Below, piece after piece: positions 1 to 5,581 of a DNA stretch of 5,581 bases. This stretch comes from Draconibacterium sp. (lineage in GTDB: Bacteria > Bacteroidota > Bacteroidia > Bacteroidales > Prolixibacteraceae). The stretch is taken from contig JAUVDE010000250.1 of assembly GCA_030595485.1 (NCBI GenBank), positions 1-5,581 on the forward strand, written 5' to 3'. Both the position numbers and the translations under genes were made by a program. The notes under the pieces are model-generated. The model was not told where the DNA came from. It did not search any database and saw only the letters and a list, made by a program, of their open reading frames with translations. Positions within the stretch are counted from its first letter, which is position 1. Each line of letters begins with the position of its first letter.

Positions 1-1
1 C

Positions 2-3000
2 CTCGACTTTAAAAATGAAAAATTCAAGAGTGCCATCTCATTGGTTCACTCTCGTTTTAGTACAAATACATTCCCTACATGGGATTTGGCACAACCATTC
101 CGTATGGTTGCACACAACGGTGAAATTAACACAGTAAAAGGGAACCGTTTGTGGATGCAAGCTCGCGAAGACTTAATGAAATCGGAAGTTTTTGGCGACG
201 ACCTTAAAAAATTACTACCGGTAATTCAACCGGGGAAATCAGATTCTGCCTCATTCGACAATGTGTTGGAATTCCTTCATCTAACAGGCCGCTCATTACC
301 GCATTCAATTTGCATGATGATTCCGGAATCTTTCAACAAAAAGAATCCGATTCCTGAAAGCTTAAAAGCATTTTACGAATACCACTCTACTTTAATGGAA
401 CCTTGGGATGGACCAGCATCAATGGTATTTTCCGATGGTCGTTACATTGGTGGAACACTTGACCGAAATGGTTTACGTCCTTCGCGATATGTAATTACAA
501 AAAATGGTCTTATTGTAATGGGCTCCGAAGTTGGTGTACAAACATTCCCTGCTGAAGAAATTAAGGAAAAAGGTCGTTTACGTCCGGGTAAAATTTTATT
601 GGTCGATACACAACTCGGTATTATTATTCCTGATGAAGAAGTAAAAGACCAATTAAGCAAGCGAAATCCTTATGGAATGTGGTTAAAAGAAAACCGCATG
701 ATGATGAAAGATATTGTTGTAAAAAAACGTCGTCCTTCATCCATTGAAAACTTTGAAACTTACTCGAAGGTATTTGGATATACAAAAGAAGACATGTACG
801 AGCTCATTCAGCCAATGAGTGAGGTCGGTGTCGAACCAACTGCCTCGATGGGTAACGATGCTCCACCTGCAGTTTTTTCTGATAAGCCAAAACGTTTTTA
901 CGATTACTTTAAGCAAATGTTTGCTCAGGTTACTAACCCTCCAATCGACCCTATTCGCGAAGGTTTGGTAATGGCCTTAACAAATTATATTGGCTCGCTG
1001 CATTCAAATCTTCTGGATGAAAATCCGGAGCATTGCAAACTCATAAAGTTTAACGAACCCTTATTAACCAATACCGACATTGGTAAAATAAAAGACCTGA
1101 AAGACGAAATGTTTTCGCACAAAAAAGTGCAAATGATGTTTCCGGTAAAAGACGGACTTGCAGGTTTTGAAAAAGCAATGGACAGAATGCTTGCTGAAGC
1201 AGAAGAAGCGGTTGACGAAAAGAAAAATTACATTTTATTGACTGATAAAGTAGTTTCTGAAGACTTAGCTCCTATTCCTTCGTTATTGGCAGTTGCAGCA
1301 GTTCATCACCACCTTATCAAGAAGAAGAAACGAATGCAGGTGGGCATAATTGTTGAAACAGGTGAAGCGCGCGAAGTATCACACTTTGCATTGCTACTTG
1401 GTTTTGGGGCAAGTACAATTAACCCATATCTTGCTTATGCCGCTATCGACCACATGGTTAAAGAGGGCAAAATTGATCTGGAATACAAAGTTGCGCGTAA
1501 AAACTATATTAAAGCTGTTAGTAAAGGCTTATTGAAAGTATTCTCTAAAATGGGAATCTCGACATTACGTAGTTACCACGGAGCTCAGATTTTTGAAGCA
1601 ATTGGCGTTAGCCAGGAAATTATCGATAAATACTTTACAGGAATCACATCGAAAATTGGCGGTGTAGGATTCGAAGAGATTTGCAAAGAGGCAACAATGT
1701 TCCACGAGGAAGCTTACAAAGAAGATAATACTCCTGAACCTTTCCGTTTTGAAAATACAGGAAACTACTCGTGGAGAAAGAATGGAGAGCATCACGCATG
1801 GAACCCTGAAACCATTGGGCTTTTGCAGTGGGCAACACGTACAAACAACTACGCTAAATTCAAAGAATACAGTGCAATTGTAGACAAACAAAACAAGCAG
1901 CCTGCATTTATCCGCAGCTGTTTCAACTTCAAGAAAAACCCAATTCCAATCGAGGAAGTGGAGCCAATTGAAGAAATTATGAAGCGTTTTGTTACAGGTG
2001 CAATGTCGTACGGTTCCATAAGTAAAGAAGCACACGAAACACTTGCTGTTACCATGAATACTATTGGCGGGCGAAGCAACACCGGAGAAGGTGGTGAAGA
2101 CCCAGCACGCTTTGGCACCATAAAAAATAGTAAAATTAAACAAATTGCATCGGGACGTTTTGGAGTAACCAACAACTACCTTACCAACGCCGAAGAGCTG
2201 CAAATTAAAGTTGCACAGGGTGCTAAACCGGGCGAAGGTGGACAGTTACCCGGATTTAAGGTGAATAAGATTATTGCTAAAACGCGTAACTCTACTCCTG
2301 GAATTACTTTAATTTCACCACCACCTCACCACGATATTTATTCAATCGAGGATTTAGCACAATTAATTTACGACCTTAAAATTGTAAATCCACGAGCCAA
2401 AGTTTCAGTAAAACTGGTTTCAGAAGATGGTGTTGGAACAATTGCAGCCGGAGTATCGAAAGCATTCTCCGATGTTATTATTATTGCCGGCGCCGATGGT
2501 GGTACAGGTGCAAGTCCTGCAAGTTCGATTAAAAATACAGGCTTACCTGTTGAACTGGGTATTGCCGAAACACAACAAACCCTGGTATTAAACAACCTTC
2601 GTGGTCGTGTAAAACTACAGGTTGATGGTCAGTTAAAAAATGGTCGCGATGTAATTGCACTAGCCTGTTTAGGTGGCGAAGAATTTGGATTCTCAACTTC
2701 GGCGCTAATTGTACTGGGTTGTGTAATGATGCGTAAATGCCACATGAACACTTGCCCTGCCGGTATTGCAACACAAGACAAATCATTGCGTAAACGTTTT
2801 ATCGGAAAATCGGAATTCACAGTAAACTTTTTTAAGTTTTTAGCTGAAGAAATTCGTGAGTACTTAGCCGAAATGGGTTTCCGTAAATTCGACGATATTG
2901 TTGGTCGCACCGACTTACTAGAGGTAAACGAAAATGTTACCAACTGGAAAATGAAAAATGTTGACTTCTCGAAACTGCTGTATTTACCAAAACAGGCAGA

Positions 3001-3892
3001 AGAAGTTGCTATTCATAATACGCATCCGAATACACAAGACAGTAAAGGCCACATCGACCAGGATTTAATCTACGATGCAAAAAAAGCACTAAACGGAGGC
3101 GAGAAAGTTTGGATTTCGCACGATATAGTAAACGTTGACCGTACCGTAGGAGCAATGCTTTCGGGAGAAATTTCGAAACGATATGGCGAAGCTGGTCTCC
3201 CAAAAGAAACCATTAACTGTACTTTCCACGGAACAGCCGGACAAAGTTTTGGTGCCTTCCTTGTAAAAGGTGTTAATTTCCGTTTAGAAGGAGATTGTAA
3301 CGATTATATAGGTAAAGGACTTTCGGGTGGTAAAATAACTGTTGTTCCACCACTTGGCACAACATTTAAACCCGAAGAAAATATTATTGTTGGTAATACT
3401 TCGTTTTATGGAGCTACCGCAGGCGAGGCCTATATTAGAGGTGTAGCCGGAGAACGTTTTGCCGTTCGTAACTCGGGAGCCACAACTGTAATTGAAGGTA
3501 CAGGCGACCACTGCTGCGAGTATATGACTGGTGGACGTGTTGCCGTACTTGGACCAACAGGTAGAAACTTTGCAGCAGGTATGAGTGGAGGTATTGCTTA
3601 CGTTCTTGATGAAGAAGGCGACTTCGATTACTTCTGCAATAAAGGTTTGGTTGAACTTTCGCCTGTTGAAGACAAAGCAGATATTAAAGAACTACAGAAA
3701 ATGATTAGCAATCACCTTGTAAATACACAAAGTTCGGTGGCATCAAAAATTCTGACAAATTGGGAAGCCTATCTTCCAATGTTTGTGAAAGTAATTCCTT
3801 TCGAATACAAAAAAGTTCTGCAAGAACAGAAATTGAAAGAGTTACAGAAAAAATTACAACTGACCGAGGATGATCCTTCACGTCACGAGTAA
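2..3892 (+). CDS. gltB: Glutamate synthase large subunit (GOGAT alpha), 5'-truncated by the window edge
   Basis: This is the large chain of glutamate synthase, a cytosolic enzyme. It hydrolyses glutamine, channels the ammonia to 2-oxoglutarate and reduces the product to glutamate. The reading frame is open from base 2 with family-like residues (LDFKNEKFKSAIS) before the TTG at 41, so that TTG is an internal Leu and the true start is upstream. The visible part is 1296 residues. About 190-220 are missing, including the N-terminal nucleophile Cys. Numbering from base 2, the glutaminase remnant (to about 230) keeps Arg18 (RFSTNT) and Asn39-Gly40 (HNGEIN) of the class II amidotransferase site. A central domain follows (about 230-590). 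The FMN/synthase domain (about 595-1005) has SYGSIS at 669, NTGEGGEDPARF near 693 and GEGGQLPGF at 744. The 3Fe-4S ligands are Cys907, Cys913 and Cys918 (C-x5-C-x4-C). The Gly-rich C-terminal beta-helix spans about 1009-1250. No frameshift or lost motif is visible. Domain limits are estimated from family knowledge. Confidence 0.97.
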   Translation, partial: LDFKNEKFKSAISLVHSRFSTNTFPTWDLAQPFRMVAHNGEINTVKGNRLWMQAREDLMKSEVFGDDLKKLLPVIQPGKSDSASFDNVLEFLHLTGRSLPHSICMMIPESFNKKNPIPESLKAFYEYHSTLMEPWDGPASMVFSDGRYIGGTLDRNGLRPSRYVITKNGLIVMGSEVGVQTFPAEEIKEKGRLRPGKILLVDTQLGIIIPDEEVKDQLSKRNPYGMWLKENRMMMKDIVVKKRRPSSIENFETYSKVFGYTKEDMYELIQPMSEVGVEPTASMGNDAPPAVFSDKPKRFYDYFKQMFAQVTNPPIDPIREGLVMALTNYIGSLHSNLLDENPEHCKLIKFNEPLLTNTDIGKIKDLKDEMFSHKKVQMMFPVKDGLAGFEKAMDRMLAEAEEAVDEKKNYILLTDKVVSEDLAPIPSLLAVAAVHHHLIKKKKRMQVGIIVETGEAREVSHFALLLGFGASTINPYLAYAAIDHMVKEGKIDLEYKVARKNYIKAVSKGLLKVFSKMGISTLRSYHGAQIFEAIGVSQEIIDKYFTGITSKIGGVGFEEICKEATMFHEEAYKEDNTPEPFRFENTGNYSWRKNGEHHAWNPETIGLLQWATRTNNYAKFKEYSAIVDKQNKQPAFIRSCFNFKKNPIPIEEVEPIEEIMKRFVTGAMSYGSISKEAHETLAVTMNTIGGRSNTGEGGEDPARFGTIKNSKIKQIASGRFGVTNNYLTNAEELQIKVAQGAKPGEGGQLPGFKVNKIIAKTRNSTPGITLISPPPHHDIYSIEDLAQLIYDLKIVNPRAKVSVKLVSEDGVGTIAAGVSKAFSDVIIIAGADGGTGASPASSIKNTGLPVELGIAETQQTLVLNNLRGRVKLQVDGQLKNGRDVIALACLGGEEFGFSTSALIVLGCVMMRKCHMNTCPAGIATQDKSLRKRFIGKSEFTVNFFKFLAEEIREYLAEMGFRKFDDIVGRTDLLEVNENVTNWKMKNVDFSKLLYLPKQAEEVAIHNTHPNTQDSKGHIDQDLIYDAKKALNGGEKVWISHDIVNVDRTVGAMLSGEISKRYGEAGLPKETINCTFHGTAGQSFGAFLVKGVNFRLEGDCNDYIGKGLSGGKITVVPPLGTTFKPEENIIVGNTSFYGATAGEAYIRGVAGERFAVRNSGATTVIEGTGDHCCEYMTGGRVAVLGPTGRNFAAGMSGGIAYVLDEEGDFDYFCNKGLVELSPVEDKADIKELQKMISNHLVNTQSSVASKILTNWEAYLPMFVKVIPFEYKKVLQEQKLKELQKKLQLTEDDPSRHE

Positions 3893-3921
3893 AATTTTAG
3901 CAATCATTATTAATTAAGAAA

Positions 3922-3928
3922 AAAGGAG
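3922..3928 (+). promoter_or_regulatory. Shine-Dalgarno-like ribosome binding site for gltD
   Basis: AAAGGAG lies in the 45-bp gltB-gltD gap, with nine bases between it and the ATG at 3938. It matches seven bases of the usual anti-Shine-Dalgarno complement and fixes the gltD start. The rest of the gap is A/T-rich, with no hairpin followed by a T-run and no convincing promoter, which supports co-transcription with gltB. Shine-Dalgarno sequences are generally uncommon in Bacteroidota, so such a strong one is notable if the taxonomic inference is right. Confidence 0.75.
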
Positions 3929-3937
3929 AAATAAGAT

Positions 3938-5362
3938 ATGGGAGATCCAAAAGGATTTATGACAGTAGACCGCATTGAAGCGGGTTATCGCCCAAAAGAA
4001 GAAAGAGTTTTCGACTACGGAGAAGTTGAACAAACACTGAACGAAAAAGACCGTAAATTACAAGCATCGCGCTGTATGGATTGCGGAATTCCGTTTTGCC
4101 ACTGGGGTTGCCCTGTAGGAAGTAAAATTCCTGAATGGCAAGATGCAGTATACCGTGGCGCTAAAGAAGAGGCTTATTATATATTACATTCAACCAATAG
4201 TTTTCCTGAAATTACAGGACGTATTTGCCCGGCACCTTGCGAAAAATCGTGTGTGCTAGCCATTCACGAAGAAGCAGTTACTATTCGTGAAAACGAAAGT
4301 GCAACTATTGAACATGCTTTCGAAGCTGGTTTTGTGGTGGCTAACCCACCTTTAACACGCACGGGCAAAAAAGTAGCAATTATTGGTTCGGGGCCTGCCG
4401 GTCTTTCGGCTGCCGACTTGTTAAACCGCGCCGGTCATTCGGTTACCGTTTTCGAGAAAAACGATGCCATTGGAGGTTTACTTCGATACGGAATTCCTGA
4501 TTTTAAGCTAAACAAACGTATTATCGACCGTAGGTTAGATTTGTTTACCGAAGAAGGAATCGAGTTTAAAACCAACGTTAATATTGGTGTCGATATTAAC
4601 AAGGCTGAATTATTAAAAACATACGATGCCGTTGTTTTGGCCATTGGAGCCGAGCAAGCGCGCAACCTTGAAGTTGAAGGTAGAGATTTAGCCGGCGTTC
4701 ATTACGCCATGGATTTCCTTACGCAACAAAACAAAGTTGTAGCCGGGCAAAACGTTACCGACGAAGATAGAATATTAGCCGAAGGTAAAAATGTAATTGT
4801 AATTGGTGGTGGCGATACTGGTTCCGACTGTGTTGGAACATCGGTTCGTCAAAAAGCAAATTCGATTACACAAATCGAGATTTTACCAAAACCACCCGAA
4901 AAACGTGCCGATACAAACCCGTGGCCTTATTGGCCCGATACTATTCGCACATCGAGTTCGCACAAAGAAGGTTGCGAGCGCCGCTGGAGCCTTAACACCA
5001 AACGTTTTATTGGTGAAAATGGTGTGCTTAAGCAAGTAGAGCTTGTACAAGTAGAATGGAACAAAGATGCTGACGGACGCTGGTTGATGAAAGAAGTGGA
5101 AGGAACCACCGAAATAGTGGATGCTGATTTGGCATTCCTTTCAATGGGCTTTACACAGCCGGTACATGTAGGTCTACTCGAAACCTTAGGTATTGAGTAC
5201 GATGCGCGCGGAAACGTTAAAGTAGACGACAAGAAACAAACTTCGTTAACTAAAGTATTTGCTGCTGGTGATGCCGAAAAAGGCGCAAGCCTTGTGGTTC
5301 ATGCTATTCAAGCAGGTAAAGAAGCCGCCGAAAGTGTTGATGCGTTTTTGATGCAGAAATAA
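3938..5362 (+). CDS. gltD: Glutamate synthase small subunit (GOGAT beta), NAD(P)H-dependent
   Basis: This is the electron-input subunit of glutamate synthase. It oxidises NAD(P)H at an FAD and passes electrons through 4Fe-4S clusters to the FMN of GltB. It has 474 residues, normal for the family. The N-terminal Fe-S domain has Cys46, Cys49, Cys54 and Cys58 (C-x2-C-x4-C-x3-C), then Cys97, Cys101 and Cys105 (GRICPAPCEKSC). The position that is Cys in E. coli-type GltD (CGRVC) is Thr here, as in the Bacillus-type 'TGR(V/I)CPAPC' form. The FAD fold starts at 146 with GSGPAG (150-155) and acidic Glu173. The NAD(P)H fold has VIGGGDTGSD (288-297). The C-terminal FAD-contacting motif is FAAGDAEKGAS (441-451). 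The ATG at 3938 is chosen for its strong upstream AAAGGAG and conserved N-terminal length. The gene follows gltB after 45 bp, so the two form one operon. NADPH is more likely than NADH from family knowledge, but the sequence alone does not settle it. Confidence 0.97.
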   Translation: MGDPKGFMTVDRIEAGYRPKEERVFDYGEVEQTLNEKDRKLQASRCMDCGIPFCHWGCPVGSKIPEWQDAVYRGAKEEAYYILHSTNSFPEITGRICPAPCEKSCVLAIHEEAVTIRENESATIEHAFEAGFVVANPPLTRTGKKVAIIGSGPAGLSAADLLNRAGHSVTVFEKNDAIGGLLRYGIPDFKLNKRIIDRRLDLFTEEGIEFKTNVNIGVDINKAELLKTYDAVVLAIGAEQARNLEVEGRDLAGVHYAMDFLTQQNKVVAGQNVTDEDRILAEGKNVIVIGGGDTGSDCVGTSVRQKANSITQIEILPKPPEKRADTNPWPYWPDTIRTSSSHKEGCERRWSLNTKRFIGENGVLKQVELVQVEWNKDADGRWLMKEVEGTTEIVDADLAFLSMGFTQPVHVGLLETLGIEYDARGNVKVDDKKQTSLTKVFAAGDAEKGASLVVHAIQAGKEAAESVDAFLMQK

Positions 5363-5364
5363 AA

Positions 5365-5464
5365 GATTGACTTGATTGAGAAGAAGATTGAAAATGGATT
5401 GATGTAAGATTGAAGTAGATTGATTATTTCAATCCTATCAATCTCCGAATAAATCCCATCAATC
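5365..5464. repeat. Phased inverted array of GATTGA / TCAATC hexamers
   Basis: GATTGA occurs exactly at 5365, 5374, 5386, 5397, 5408 and 5418. After a TTATT centre (5424-5428) the reverse complement TCAATC occurs exactly at 5429, 5438 and 5459, with a one-mismatch copy (TAAATC) at 5450. Start-to-start steps are 9, 12, 11, 11, 10, 11, 9, 12 and 9. Spacers are 3-6 bases and not conserved. The array begins two bases after the gltD stop and ends nine bases before the minus-strand stop at 5474, so it fills the convergent intergenic gap. The units are too short and the spacers too small for a CRISPR array. It may be a Bacteroidota intergenic repeat or a hairpin-forming 3' region; the function is unknown. 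Confidence 0.85.
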
Positions 5465-5466
5465 TA
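5395..5466. terminator. Imperfect long hairpin between convergent genes, possible bidirectional terminator
   Basis: The outer arms TGGATTGATG (5395-5404) and CATCAATCTA (5457-5466) pair over ten positions with one G-U. Inside, AGATTGA (5407-5413) can pair with TCAATCT (5438-5444), and GATTGA (5418-5423) with TCAATC (5429-5434) around a TTATT loop. Reading the minus strand, the stem is followed by TTTTCAATCTTCTTCTC, a U-rich tail that suits an intrinsic terminator. Reading the plus strand it is followed by A-rich sequence, so termination of gltBD here is less clear. Structure and role are inferred by eye, with no folding energy calculated. Confidence 0.45.
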
Positions 5467-5473
5467 AAAATAT

Positions 5474-5581
5474 TTACAATGCAGTTTTTTCAGGAGGACC
5501 GGTAAGAAGATTTTTTTCGGACCAATCATTTTCCCTTGACCAGAACATGATTATGCCGGTTCCTTCTTTTTTCAAAAAAGG
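5474..5581 (-). CDS. C-terminal end of an unidentified protein, truncated by the window edge
   Basis: On the minus strand, 35 codons are open from the window edge to a TAA stop (complement of 5474-5476). The peptide begins PFLKKEG, continues GTGIIMFWSRENDW and ends TGPPEKTAL. It has two Trp residues, mixed charge and no membrane segment, so it looks like the tail of an ordinary soluble or secreted protein. I do not recognise the family and assign no function. The gene would run toward gltD, with its stop nine bases from the repeat array. That fits a convergent pair sharing one 3' intergenic region. An open frame this short can arise by chance, and a plus-strand frame is also open here, so the call rests on composition and stop placement. 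No start or domain can be seen. Confidence 0.6.
   Translation of the reverse strand, partial: PFLKKEGTGIIMFWSRENDWSEKNLLTGPPEKTAL

Noticed and set aside
41..43. TTG at 41 as the start codon of the gltB frame
   Set aside because: The frame stays open to base 2 with family-typical residues, and a start here would remove the catalytic Cys and most of the glutaminase domain. It is an internal Leu in a gene cut by the window edge.
1565..2203. Long minus-strand open frame (212 codons) opposite gltB
   Set aside because: Its translation is Cys/Phe-rich with no recognisable domain, and it lies wholly antisense to the conserved central and FMN region of gltB. It is a shadow of that coding sequence.
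3910..3917. TTAATTAA palindrome in the gltB-gltD gap
   Set aside because: An 8-bp A/T palindrome is expected by chance in such AT-rich sequence. There is no second copy to suggest an operator.
4803..5039. Plus-strand open frame of 78 codons inside gltD
   Set aside because: It overlaps the conserved NAD(P)H-binding region of gltD in another frame, has no ribosome binding site and gives a basic, non-domain peptide.
5368..5373. TTGACT as a -35 promoter box after gltD
   Set aside because: No matching -10 lies at proper spacing, no plus-strand gene follows, and the motif is a by-product of the GATTGA repeat.
5365..5464. CRISPR-like array
   Set aside because: Units are six bases, spacers three to six, and the orientation flips in the middle. 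None of this fits CRISPR repeats.
5566..5580. CTTTTTTCAAAAAAG palindrome near the window end, resembling a terminator or slippery site
   Set aside because: It lies within the probable minus-strand coding sequence (Phe-Leu-Lys-Lys-Glu), is only A/T runs, and no frame change is seen around it.
5424..5581. Plus-strand open frame running to the window end
   Set aside because: Its first ATG is at 5547 with no ribosome binding site, and the frame begins inside the repeat array. The minus-strand frame in the same place has more protein-like composition and a well-placed stop.

Overview
The window carries the glutamate synthase (GOGAT) operon of a Bacteroidota-like bacterium. It holds a 5'-truncated gltB (large subunit, from the window edge to 3892), then gltD (small subunit, 3938-5362) on the same strand. 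After these comes a 112-bp intergenic stretch filled with a short inverted repeat array, and then the last 35 codons of an unrecognised gene on the opposite strand (5474-5581). The taxonomic guess rests on AT-rich coding sequence, frequent TCG serine codons, the Bacteroidota-like style of both proteins, and a gltBD pair with no other gene between. It is an inference, and no marker gene is present to confirm it.

GltB and GltD together form NADPH-type glutamate synthase, which makes two glutamates from glutamine plus 2-oxoglutarate. GltB contributes the glutaminase, the ammonia tunnel, the FMN synthase site and a 3Fe-4S cluster. GltD takes electrons from NAD(P)H through FAD and passes them by two low-potential Fe-S clusters to GltB. 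All expected motifs visible in the window are intact. Only the N-terminal part of GltB, including its catalytic Cys1, lies outside.

The 45-bp gap between gltB and gltD has no obvious terminator and carries a strong Shine-Dalgarno-like sequence before gltD. The two genes are very likely co-transcribed from a promoter upstream of the window.

The least ordinary part is 5365-5464. Six copies of GATTGA are followed by three exact and one degenerate copy of the reverse complement TCAATC, spaced on average about 10.4 bp apart. They fill nearly the whole space between the convergent stop codons of gltD and the minus-strand gene, and can fold into an imperfect hairpin. I see no new enzyme system, defence system, mobile element or CRISPR array. 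Apart from the array and the unidentified partial gene, this is a conserved housekeeping locus.
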